Assembly (NCBI RefSeq): GCF_000819805.1
Contig: NZ_CDCE01000037.1
Location: forward strand, 62,001-126,000
Reading direction: 5' to 3'
Origin: Aeromonas diversa CDC 2478-85
Lineage (GTDB): Bacteria > Pseudomonadota > Gammaproteobacteria > Enterobacterales > Aeromonadaceae
Length of the DNA: 64,000 nt
Program-made: the position numbers and the translations under genes
Shown: positions 27,168 through 35,055 of the stretch, one piece after another
How the letters are laid out: each line of letters opens with the position of its first letter
Position numbering within the stretch: position 1 is the stretch's first letter
Notes under the pieces: generated by a model
Seen by the model: the letters and a program-made list of their open reading frames with translations, nothing else
What the model was told of the DNA's origin: nothing
Databases searched by the model: none

Positions 27168-27828
27168 GGTGGGGCTCCGGGGTAAGGCGCAGGATCTCCT
27201 CCGGGGCATCCTCGGGGTCGTGGGTCACCAACAGTACGGGGATGGCCGTGCACTGGGCAAAGACCCAGTGACGAAATGCCGCCCGCAGAGGCTGATCGAG
27301 GCGGGAGAAGGGCTCATCGAGCAGCAGGGCGCGCGGGCGGGCGAGCAGGGTGCGAAGCAGGCTCACCCGGGCACGCTCGCCGCCGGAGAGCTGGTGAGGC
27401 AGGCGCTGGCCGAACACCCCGATCCCCGCATCGTCCAGGGCGTGGCCCACGGCATCGAGACGCGCCTGCCGGTTGCCGGCCGGTACGGCGAAAAGCAGGT
27501 TCTGCGCCACCGTCAGGTGACCAAACAGCAGATCGTCCTGAAACAGGATGCCAATGCCGCGCCGCTCTATGGGTTGCTCACGAAGGCGCTCCCCGGCCAG
27601 GGTGAGACGCCCCTCCCAGCTTAAGGGGCTATGCCCCTCGAGGTGTGATGGGGCGGCTTTTTGACCCCGCTCGGGCAGGGCGCCCAGCAGGGCGGCGAGC
27701 AGGCTGCTCTTGCCGCAGCCGCTCGGTCCCATCAGGGTCAGCGGGGCGCCGGGGGCGATGGAAAAGTCGGGCACCCTGAGCAAGGGGCGCTCCCCTTGAT
27801 AGAGGGTAAAGGATTGCACGCTCAGCAT
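27160..27828 (-). CDS. ynjD: YnjD-like ABC transporter ATP-binding protein
   Basis: A 222-residue ABC ATPase with Walker A (GPSGCGKSS), Q-loop (ILFQDDLLF), signature LSGGERARV, Walker B (ALLLDEPFSRLD) and the H-loop (VTHDPED). It energises the importer formed with YnjB and YnjC. The ATG at 27828 overlaps the ynjC stop by seven bases (ATGCTGA). The frame is open further upstream to 28452 but that part is a shadow of ynjC. Substrate of this transporter is unknown in any organism I can name. Confidence 0.9.
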   Translation of the reverse strand: MLSVQSFTLYQGERPLLRVPDFSIAPGAPLTLMGPSGCGKSSLLAALLGALPERGQKAAPSHLEGHSPLSWEGRLTLAGERLREQPIERRGIGILFQDDLLFGHLTVAQNLLFAVPAGNRQARLDAVGHALDDAGIGVFGQRLPHQLSGGERARVSLLRTLLARPRALLLDEPFSRLDQPLRAAFRHWVFAQCTAIPVLLVTHDPEDAPEEILRLTPEPHHA

Positions 27829-29450
27829 GGGCGACGCTCCAGAGGGTTGATGCGGCCCGGCAGCCAGAGGGCCAGCAGGAAGGTGGCCAGGGGAATAAGC
27901 AGTTGCAGCAGGGCATAGAGTCCGGCCAGCCGGCGGTTGAGGCCGCTGCCGATGGCCACCGCCTCCGTGGTCAGGGTCACCACCCGGCCGCCACCGAGCA
28001 GCAGGGTTGGCAGGTATTGGGCCAGGCTTACCGCCACCCCGACCGCCAGGGCGGCCAGCAGTGGGCGGGCGAGCAGGGGCAGCTTGATGCGCCACCAGGC
28101 ACGCCAGGGGGAGGCTCCCAGGGCGCGGGCGCACAGTACCAATCGCTCGTCGAAGCCATGCCAGGGGCCACGCAGGCACAGATACACATAGGGAAAGACA
28201 AACAGCAGCTGGCCCCAGACCACCCAGCCAATCCCCGGGGTTGTGTCCAGATAGGCCAGGGCCTGATCCAATCCGATCAGCAGGCTCGCCTGAGGCAGCA
28301 ACAGGGGCAGGCAGAGTAGCCACAATGGCCAGGGGCGACGCTCGCTCTCCAGCACCAGCAGGGCCCAGAAGGCGGCAAGGCACGTCGTGACCAGCGCCAG
28401 CGCCAGTGTGGTGCCGAACAAAGGCAGCGCCGTCGGCAGCGCCTCCTGCCACCCCTGCCAGGAGAGGTGGGTGGGGAAGAGATCGGGAAAACGCCAGCGG
28501 CGAGTCACCGACCAGAGCAAGAGGGCGAGCAGTATGGCGCCGTTCACTGCGAGCAGCAGACCGGTGAGGGCTGCGGGCCAGCGGTGGGCCCGGGCCGGGC
28601 GGCGGTGGCCGTCAAGCTGGCGGTGCCTGAGCCCCTGGCAGGCGAGATGCTCGAGCCATCGCAACAGGGCGAGCAGCAAGAGAGCCGCGCTGAGCAGCAG
28701 CAGGGCCCCCTGATGGGCCAGCCGGTGCAAGGAGAGGTCAGCCTCACGACTCCAGAGCCAGAGACGCTGGGCCAGCACCGGGGGGGCGTCGGGGCCGAGT
28801 AGCAGGGGCAGGTCGACCACCCCGCAGCCATAGGCGGCGATGGCGGCCAGGGGCAGCCGGATCTTCGGCCAGAGGGCGGGCAGCAGCAGGCGCCACCACA
28901 CTTGAGCCGGGGAAAAGCCCAGACTCTGGCCGAGATGAAGCTGGCGGGTCACTTCGTGGCGGCGCAGGGCGGCGAGGGCCATCAGCAGCAGAAAGGGGAG
29001 CTCCTTGAGGGTGAGAGCCAGGGTCAATCCCAGTCCTAAGGGGTCGCGCAGGGTCTGCCAGTCTGGCGGCAGGCTCCATCCGAGCAGCTGGGCGGGCAGG
29101 CGCAGCAGCCAGCCCGAGGGGGCAACGAGAAAGGCGAGTCCCACCGCGAAGGCCACGTGGGGCAGTGCCAACAGGGCGGAGAGCAGCCGCTCGAGGTGGC
29201 GCAGGGCCGCGCTCTCCCAGCCATGGGCCAGCAGGGCGAAGGTGAGCAGCAGAGTGAACAGGGTCGAACCCAGGGACACCCCCAGGGTCAGCAGCAGCGA
29301 GATGGCGAGCCCGGGGGCGGCCAGCAGGGCCGACCAGCCGGCCCCATCCAGCAGGGCGGGGAGCAGGGCCCCCAGACCTGCCAACAGGGGCAGGCCAAGC
29401 AGCAGCAGGGTGGTGATGAGGGCCAGATGGCGCAGGCGCTCACTGGCCAT
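27822..29450 (-). CDS. ynjC: YnjC-like ABC transporter permease, fused double domain
   Basis: A 542-residue protein with two tandem permease domains of about six membrane segments each, similar to E. coli YnjC. Each half carries the cytoplasmic coupling loop (for example the ARALGASPWRAWWRIKLPLL segment in the second half). The ATG at 29450 overlaps the ynjB stop by 11 bases. Very leucine-rich, with many CAGCAG-type codons. Acts in the inner membrane with YnjD and the periplasmic YnjB. Confidence 0.88.
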   Translation of the reverse strand: MASERLRHLALITTLLLLGLPLLAGLGALLPALLDGAGWSALLAAPGLAISLLLTLGVSLGSTLFTLLLTFALLAHGWESAALRHLERLLSALLALPHVAFAVGLAFLVAPSGWLLRLPAQLLGWSLPPDWQTLRDPLGLGLTLALTLKELPFLLLMALAALRRHEVTRQLHLGQSLGFSPAQVWWRLLLPALWPKIRLPLAAIAAYGCGVVDLPLLLGPDAPPVLAQRLWLWSREADLSLHRLAHQGALLLLSAALLLLALLRWLEHLACQGLRHRQLDGHRRPARAHRWPAALTGLLLAVNGAILLALLLWSVTRRWRFPDLFPTHLSWQGWQEALPTALPLFGTTLALALVTTCLAAFWALLVLESERRPWPLWLLCLPLLLPQASLLIGLDQALAYLDTTPGIGWVVWGQLLFVFPYVYLCLRGPWHGFDERLVLCARALGASPWRAWWRIKLPLLARPLLAALAVGVAVSLAQYLPTLLLGGGRVVTLTTEAVAIGSGLNRRLAGLYALLQLLIPLATFLLALWLPGRINPLERRPC

Positions 29451-30588
29451 AGCGACGGGCCCACTCCTGCTCGAGATAGAGCTGCCAGCTGGGGTGCGGC
29501 TCGGCCTGGGCGGCAAAGCGCAGGGCCGGCAGTGTGCCTTGGGGCAGCGCCTCGGGGCGCAGCACGCTGGGATCACCCCAGATGGCGGGGTCGGCCTTAC
29601 GGGCTTGGGCCTCCGGGCTTAGCAGGAAGTTGACCACCACCTTGGCCCCCGCGCGGGCGCGGGCGTTGAAGGGGATGGCGAGGAAGTGGGCGTTGGTGAG
29701 CGCCCCCTTTTGCATCACCACGGCTTCGACCCGCTCGGGCAGATTGCCGCTTAGCACGCCATAGGCGGCTTCCTGGGGATTGAAGCTCAGGGCCATGTCC
29801 AGCTCGCCGTCATCGAGCAGCTGGCGACTCTCGGCGGCGCCGGTAGGAAAAAGCTTGCCGGCGCGCCAGAGGCTCGGGTGCAAGGCATCGAGGAAGGCCC
29901 ACAGGGGGGCGGTCACCCGGGCCGCATCGCTCTGCCCGGCGGGACGGTAGAGGGGGGCCGGGTCGGGGATGAGATCCAGCAGCATCTGCTTTAAGAAGCT
30001 CGAGCCGTGAAACTGGGGCGGCTTGGGATAGGTGAAGCGCCCGGGATGGGCCTGGGTCCAGGTGAGCAGGGCCGCGGCATTAGTGGGGGGCGCAGGGACG
30101 CGATCTTTGTCGACCATCAGGTTGAGTTGTCCCATGCCCCAGGGGGCCTCGAGCCCCTCGACCGGCACGGTAAAGTCCCGTTCGACCGGCAGTCCCCCGT
30201 CGACCAGCGCCATGTTGGGCAACTCGGCACTGAAGGGGGCGCCGAGCAAGGCGTTATCTTTCATCGACTTGAAATTCTCTCCGTTGACCCAGAGCAGATC
30301 CATGGTGCCTTCGCGCGCCTTGCCCGCCCGCTTCTGGGCCAGCAGAGAGGCGATGCTCGGGGCTATGTCATCGACCTTGACCTGGGTCAGGGTGATATCG
30401 AAGCGCTTCTTGATCTCGTCGGCGCTCCAGGCCAGATAGCGATTGACCTCTGGGCTGCCACCCCAGGCGTGCAGATAGACCTGCTGGCCACGTGCCTCTT
30501 GCAGGGTCTGCTGCCACTGACGCTGTGGTTCGGCCCAGCTGGGCAGGGTGATCAGGGCCAGCAACAGGGCGGCCATGGTGTTTTTCAT
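29440..30588 (-). CDS. ynjB: YnjB-like periplasmic solute-binding protein
   Basis: A 382-residue protein with a Sec signal peptide (hydrophobic MAALLLALITLPSWA, cleavage before EPQ) and an extracellular solute-binding fold of the type found with spermidine/thiamine-like importers. Landmarks VYLHAWGGSPEVNRYLAWSA and LLWVNGENFKSM match E. coli YnjB. The ATG at 30588 has GGAG eight bases before, inside the end of the upstream gene; a TTG at 30594 is possible. Ligand unknown. Confidence 0.87.
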   Translation of the reverse strand: MKNTMAALLLALITLPSWAEPQRQWQQTLQEARGQQVYLHAWGGSPEVNRYLAWSADEIKKRFDITLTQVKVDDIAPSIASLLAQKRAGKAREGTMDLLWVNGENFKSMKDNALLGAPFSAELPNMALVDGGLPVERDFTVPVEGLEAPWGMGQLNLMVDKDRVPAPPTNAAALLTWTQAHPGRFTYPKPPQFHGSSFLKQMLLDLIPDPAPLYRPAGQSDAARVTAPLWAFLDALHPSLWRAGKLFPTGAAESRQLLDDGELDMALSFNPQEAAYGVLSGNLPERVEAVVMQKGALTNAHFLAIPFNARARAGAKVVVNFLLSPEAQARKADPAIWGDPSVLRPEALPQGTLPALRFAAQAEPHPSWQLYLEQEWARRYGQ

Positions 30589-30590
30589 CC

Positions 30591-32744
30591 TCAAGACTCC
30601 GAATGGGGGGAACGGGGGCCGCGGCGCCAGGCGTGCCAGCGTCCGGCCAGGGCGAGCAGCCGTTGGGGTTGGCGAGCCTGTCGCCAGCGGCCGGCCACGT
30701 ACTTGTTGCCCTCGCTGCGGGTGGGGTAGGGGTGAACGGTCGCGAGGATCTTGCCAAGACCGAGCCCGTGCTGCATCGCCAGGGTAAACTCGGCGATGCG
30801 CTCTCCCGCCTCGGGCCCTACCAGGGTGACCCCGAGCAGGCGATCGCTGCCCGGTGCGGTGAGCACCTCCACGAACCCTTCCCGCTCGGCGTCGCAGATG
30901 GCGCGGTCAAGCTCGGCCAGCTCGAAACGGGTGCGCTCAAACCCGATGGCGCGCGCACTCGCCTCCTCGGTGGTGAGGCCGACCCGGGCCAGCTGGGGTT
31001 CGGTGTAGACCACCTGGGGAATGGCCCGGTAATCGACCCGAAAACGGCGCAGGGAGCCAAAGAGGGCGTTGATGGCGGCGTACCACCCCTGATGGGCGGC
31101 CACATGGGTGAGCTGGTAAGGCCCAGCGACATCCCCCACCGCCAGGATGGAGGGGTGAGTGGTGGCGAGGGCGTCATCCACCCGAATGGTGCCCTGGGCG
31201 GTGAGCTCTACCCCCAACGCCTCGAGACCGAAACCGCTCACGTTGGCCTGGCGCCCCAGGGCCAGCAGCAGGGTATCACCTGTGATCCTGTATTCACCCT
31301 GTTCCTGGCGAAGGTGCAGGGTAATCGCCTCCCCGTCTTGCGCCACGGCCAGTGCCTGGCAGGTCAGTTTCACCTCGACGCCACAGCTGCGCAGCGTCTT
31401 TTCGATCACCCTTGTGGCGTCGGGCTCCTCCCGGGGCAGCAAGCGCTCGGCCTGCTCGATCAGGGTGACCGGAACGCCGAGCAGGGCGAAGGCCTGTGCC
31501 AGCTCGCAGCCGATGGGGCCGCCTCCCAGGATCATCAGATGGCGCGGCGGGCGGCGAAGATCCCACAGGGTGTCGGAGGTGAGGTAGTTTACCCCCTCAA
31601 GCCCGGGTATGGGGGGCACGCGCGGCCTTGCGCCGGTGGCGATCACCAGATGGCGGGCGGTCAGCACGGCCCCGTTCACCTCGACCGACCAGGGCGAGCG
31701 CAGGTGTGCCCGTCCCTCGATGCACTCGACCCCCAGCCCCCGGTAACGCTCGATGGAGTCGTGAGGAGCCACCTCTGTGATCACCCGGGCCACTCGCTCC
31801 ATCACGGCAGCAAAGTCGGGCTGGCTCTGGCCAGGGCTGAAGCCAAGCTCGGCGGCGCGGCGCTGCTCGGCGGCGAAGCGGGCCGAGCGCAGCAGCGCCT
31901 TGGAGGGGACACAGCCGTGGTTGAGGCAATCGCCTCCCATGGCTTTGGCCTCGATAAGCCCGACCCGGGCCCCGGTCACGGCGGCGATGTAGCTGGTGAC
32001 CAGCCCCCCGGCACCGGCGCCCACCACCAGCAGGTTGTAATCAAAGTGCTTGGGTTTGGGCCAGCGCTGCCGACGGCGGCGCTCGGCCAGCTGAGCGGCG
32101 ATGAACTTGCCCAGCCAGGGCAGCAGCCCGAGCAGGCAGAGGGTGGCGATCAGGGCGGGCGACAGCACCTCTCCCGTATTGGCCAGGGTGGCGAGCTCGC
32201 TGCCCGCCAGCACATAGATGAGGGTGGCCGGCAGCATGCCGAGCTGGCTGACCCAGGCATAGGTGGTCAGGGGCATGCGGGTGAGCCCCATCAAGAGGTT
32301 GACCATGAAGAAGGGGAAGAGGGGCACCAGGCGCAGGGTCAGGAGGTAATAAATGCCATCTCGCTCCAGTCCGCCGTTGATGCGCTCGAGCTGTGGGGCG
32401 AAGCGACGGCTCACTGCGCCGCGCAGCAAATAGCGGGCCGAGAGAAAGGCCAGACAGGCACCTAGCGTACTGGCCAGAGAGACCAGCAGCAGCCCCCAGC
32501 CAATCCCGAGCAGGGCGCTCCCCCCCAGGGTGAGCAGGGTGGCCCCCGGCAGGGAGAGGCCGGTGCTCAGCACATAGAGAAGAAAGAAGCCGAGCGCGGC
32601 CAGAAGGAAGTGACCGTCGACCCAGGCCTGCCACTGAGCCTGGTGGCGTTGCAGGCTGGCGAGGTTGAGCCACTGCCCCAGATCGAGGGCGTAGTAACTG
32701 CCCACCAGGGCGAGCAGCAGGCAGAGCAGCAACCCGCGCCTCAT
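30591..32744 (-). CDS. Fusion of TVP38/TMEM64 (DedA-like) membrane domain and FAD disulfide reductase
   Basis: A 717-residue two-part protein. Residues about 1-225 form a SNARE-associated/TVP38 membrane domain (GATLLTLGGSALLG, RLVPLFPFFMVNLLMGLTRM), like E. coli YdjX/YdjZ. From about 235 follows a complete class I flavin disulfide reductase like mercuric reductase or lipoamide dehydrogenase: FAD loop VVGAGAGGLVTSY, redox pair GGDCLNHGCVPSK, NAD loop LGGGPIGCELA and C-terminal HPYPTRSE. Start overlaps the upstream stop (ATGA). Function unknown; a membrane-tethered thiol or quinone reductase is plausible. Confidence 0.9.
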   Translation of the reverse strand: MRRGLLLCLLLALVGSYYALDLGQWLNLASLQRHQAQWQAWVDGHFLLAALGFFLLYVLSTGLSLPGATLLTLGGSALLGIGWGLLLVSLASTLGACLAFLSARYLLRGAVSRRFAPQLERINGGLERDGIYYLLTLRLVPLFPFFMVNLLMGLTRMPLTTYAWVSQLGMLPATLIYVLAGSELATLANTGEVLSPALIATLCLLGLLPWLGKFIAAQLAERRRRQRWPKPKHFDYNLLVVGAGAGGLVTSYIAAVTGARVGLIEAKAMGGDCLNHGCVPSKALLRSARFAAEQRRAAELGFSPGQSQPDFAAVMERVARVITEVAPHDSIERYRGLGVECIEGRAHLRSPWSVEVNGAVLTARHLVIATGARPRVPPIPGLEGVNYLTSDTLWDLRRPPRHLMILGGGPIGCELAQAFALLGVPVTLIEQAERLLPREEPDATRVIEKTLRSCGVEVKLTCQALAVAQDGEAITLHLRQEQGEYRITGDTLLLALGRQANVSGFGLEALGVELTAQGTIRVDDALATTHPSILAVGDVAGPYQLTHVAAHQGWYAAINALFGSLRRFRVDYRAIPQVVYTEPQLARVGLTTEEASARAIGFERTRFELAELDRAICDAEREGFVEVLTAPGSDRLLGVTLVGPEAGERIAEFTLAMQHGLGLGKILATVHPYPTRSEGNKYVAGRWRQARQPQRLLALAGRWHAWRRGPRSPHSES

Positions 32745-33307
32745 CGTGGCTCCCCGGAGCCGGGCTGCACCGGCACCTGGCAAAAGCCCTGGGTTGGCAC
32801 GTCGAGGGCGGCGTTGAACTTGGCCGACATGTTTTGAAAGGCGATGAGGCCGGTGAGCTCGACCAGGGCGTCGTCGTCAAACCAGGGACGCAGCCGCGCC
32901 ACCTGATCGTCGTTGACACCATCGAGGCCGGTCATCGCCTCCGCGTAATCGAGCACGGCCCGTTCGCGCTCGTCAAACAGCGGCGAGTCGCGCCAGCTCG
33001 CCAGGGCCTCGACCTTGTCGCTCGAGCCGGCCCGCTTCACCAGTGTCATGGCGTTGATATCGACGCAGAAGCGGCACCAGTTGAGCTGGGAGACCCGTAC
33101 CGTGACCAGGGAGCGCAGCACGGGGTCGATGGGGGAGCGGCGGCGGTTGATCACCCCGTAGAGGGTCGCCACGGCGGCGAAGAGGCGAGGGGAGCGCCCC
33201 CAGCACTTACCGGGGATCAACACCTGGCCATAGTTGCGTTTTTGCAGCCAGAAAAAGGGTTTGATAAACCAGGCATACTCCCGGTCCGGTTTCAGTTCGA
33301 TGCGCAT
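32741..33307 (-). CDS. ynjA: YnjA-like carboxymuconolactone decarboxylase/AhpD-family protein
   Basis: A 188-residue all-helical protein with the AhpD-type redox motif WCRFCVDINAM (CxxC) in the carboxymuconolactone decarboxylase fold, as in E. coli YnjA. AhpD relatives act as thiol-disulfide peroxidases, so a redox role next to the flavin disulfide reductase fits. It overlaps the fusion gene by four bases. GGGAG lies six bases before the ATG. Function is inferred. Confidence 0.85.
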   Translation of the reverse strand: MRIELKPDREYAWFIKPFFWLQKRNYGQVLIPGKCWGRSPRLFAAVATLYGVINRRRSPIDPVLRSLVTVRVSQLNWCRFCVDINAMTLVKRAGSSDKVEALASWRDSPLFDERERAVLDYAEAMTGLDGVNDDQVARLRPWFDDDALVELTGLIAFQNMSAKFNAALDVPTQGFCQVPVQPGSGEPR

Positions 33308-33322
33308 GAGACTCCCTTAACA

Positions 33323-34000
33323 TCAATGGCGTGTGGTGGTGCCGCCAGGGGCATGGCGGGCGAGCTCCCGGTCGAGATCCTGCATGAAGGCGACGATGCG
33401 GGCCCGGTTCACCCCGAGATCCGATTGCCCGACCCGGGAGGCCGAGCGCATGTCGACCCGGGTCTCTTGCCCCACCCGGATCCGCAGGGCGATATCGTCC
33501 ACAAAACCGAACCAGGGGCTGGTGGCGACGGCCTGCAGCCCGTGTGGGGTGCGCAGGGTCTGCCAGCCGCGCGCCTGCATCAGGGTCTCGGCCACGGCGA
33601 TAACCTGGCCGGGCAGGGCGGCGGTATAGAGAGGACCCGGATTGTCGGCAAAGGCTTTCAATATCCCCTGATTGATCGGCAGGTCGCCCTCAGCGCGCAG
33701 CTGCTCGGCCCAGAGCAGGGGCGGAGGGGAATACGGATCGGTGGCCACGTCGTTTTGCAGCGGGTGGCGCAGGGCCTGGGCCATAAACCAGAGCAGAGGG
33801 AGCAGGGGGAGGGCGCCGAGCAGGGCGCTCACGCGATGGGGACGCCAGGGGAGTCGCAGTAGCAGAAAGAGGGAGAGCAGGGACGAGACGCCGCAGCTGA
33901 TAAGCCCGCTCCACCACGGCCAGAGGCCGAGTCGGGTCAGCAGGGGACCGGCCAACAGCAGGCCCCAGGCGAGCAGGGGCAGGATCAGATGAGAGGGCAT
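33323..34000 (-). CDS. DUF1499 membrane protein
   Basis: A 225-residue protein with three N-terminal hydrophobic segments (residues about 1-80) followed by a soluble DUF1499 domain (TSPWFGFVDDIALRIR ... VDMRSASRVGQSDLGVNRAR). It is the first gene of the operon that continues with the ynjA-like gene after 15 bases. DUF1499 proteins have no known activity. Its place at the head of a ynj-type operon differs from E. coli. Confidence 0.82.
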   Translation of the reverse strand: MPSHLILPLLAWGLLLAGPLLTRLGLWPWWSGLISCGVSSLLSLFLLLRLPWRPHRVSALLGALPLLPLLWFMAQALRHPLQNDVATDPYSPPPLLWAEQLRAEGDLPINQGILKAFADNPGPLYTAALPGQVIAVAETLMQARGWQTLRTPHGLQAVATSPWFGFVDDIALRIRVGQETRVDMRSASRVGQSDLGVNRARIVAFMQDLDRELARHAPGGTTTRH

Positions 34001-34102
34001 GGGAGAACCTGAGTCGTATCCGAGCCCTTAAGGATACAGCTAATCCTATGATCCTGTTAAGGTTTACAATCTGATCCCGGCGTGGATATGGGTGGCGCCG
34101 GA

Positions 34103-34381
34103 TCAGCGGCGGTAGAGCACCTTGATAAGATGAAAGCCGAACTTGGTGCGCACCGGGCCTATGACCTTGAGCAGCTCACCCTTGAAGACGGCATCGTCGA
34201 AGGGCTTGACCATGTCACCTTTGGAGAACTCCCCCAGATCGCCACCGCGCTTGCCCGAGGGGCAGGTAGAGTGGCGCTTGGCCAGCTGACCGAAATCGGC
34301 CCCCTTGTCGAGCTTCTCCTTGAGGGCGAGGCATTCCCGTTCGGTCTTGACCAGAATGTGCAGGGCGCAGGCGGTTTTCAT
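34103..34381 (-). CDS. ppiC: Peptidyl-prolyl cis-trans isomerase C (parvulin)
   Basis: A 92-residue single-domain parvulin, the usual length of PpiC. It contains ALHILVKTE at the start, [13 protein letters not shown] and the C-terminal [16 protein letters not shown]. It is cytoplasmic, without signal peptide. AAGGAG lies six bases before the ATG at 34381; the frame extends upstream without support. Confidence 0.95.
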   Translation of the reverse strand: MKTACALHILVKTERECLALKEKLDKGADFGQLAKRHSTCPSGKRGGDLGEFSKGDMVKPFDDAVFKGELLKVIGPVRTKFGFHLIKVLYRR

Positions 34382-34433
34382 GTTGGCTCCTTGGGCTGTG
34401 GGGGCGCAAGGGTACAGCAAAACCGGTGCGGCG

Positions 34434-34793
34434 TCAGCTGCGGGCCACCCTTTTCAGCGGCCGGGCCGATTGCCACAGCAGCTCCAGACCCAGCAGGCCA
34501 TAGAGGCTCCAGACGGCCAGCGGGTTAACCCAAGAGGCCCCCAGCGCCAGCACGCAGGCGGCGGCGAGCAGCAGCCACACAGGGGTGAGCCCGAGTCGCA
34601 CCGGGGCCGACAGTCCGGCCGTCAGCGCCAGCACCATCATCAGGGCGAGCCCGACCGGCAGGTTCAACGCCACAAAGGAGAGGGCCTGCTCCCCTTGCAT
34701 CCCGCAAAGTAACGCCAGCAGGGCACTCATGCTCGCAAGAAAGGTCATAAACTCGAGGCGATCGCCCAGATAGTCGGCCACTCGTTCGCTCAT
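34434..34793 (-). CDS. Small membrane protein of unknown function
   Basis: A 119-residue protein with four hydrophobic segments and a short charged N-terminus ([18 protein letters not shown]). I picked the ATG at 34793 because GGGAG lies eight bases before it; ATG at 34817 is an alternative. It lies 52 bases before ppiC on the same strand and may share its transcript. I do not recognise a family. Confidence 0.7.
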   Translation of the reverse strand: MSERVADYLGDRLEFMTFLASMSALLALLCGMQGEQALSFVALNLPVGLALMMVLALTAGLSAPVRLGLTPVWLLLAAACVLALGASWVNPLAVWSLYGLLGLELLWQSARPLKRVARS

Positions 34794-35055
34794 CTTGGTG
34801 CTCCCATGTTTGCTCATGAAGTGAGTCTGGCGGGTTTCGTGACGACAGGGCAGCGCAATGAATCGATTGGGGCAAACGAGTGAGGCGAATGACGGGGTTG
34901 GCTGGAATATCGACAAATCGCGTCAAAGATAGTCTCGGTGGCCGTAACAGGTTAGAAAATCGGGGAAAAGAGAGGGAAGAGCGAGATTCCCGGCGTGGTC
35001 GCTGTGGTAGCATAGGGGCGCCCGAAAGGGGCCTGATGAATCGACATGGTGAGGA

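Noticed and set aside
27829..28452. N-terminal extension of the ynjD reading frame
   Set aside because: It overlaps ynjC in another frame; the ATG at 27828 gives a complete ABC ATPase.
30603..32465. Long plus-strand frame opposite the DedA-reductase fusion (620 codons)
   Set aside because: Glycine/histidine/glutamine-rich composition typical of antisense frames in GC-rich genes; the sense frame has full enzyme motifs.
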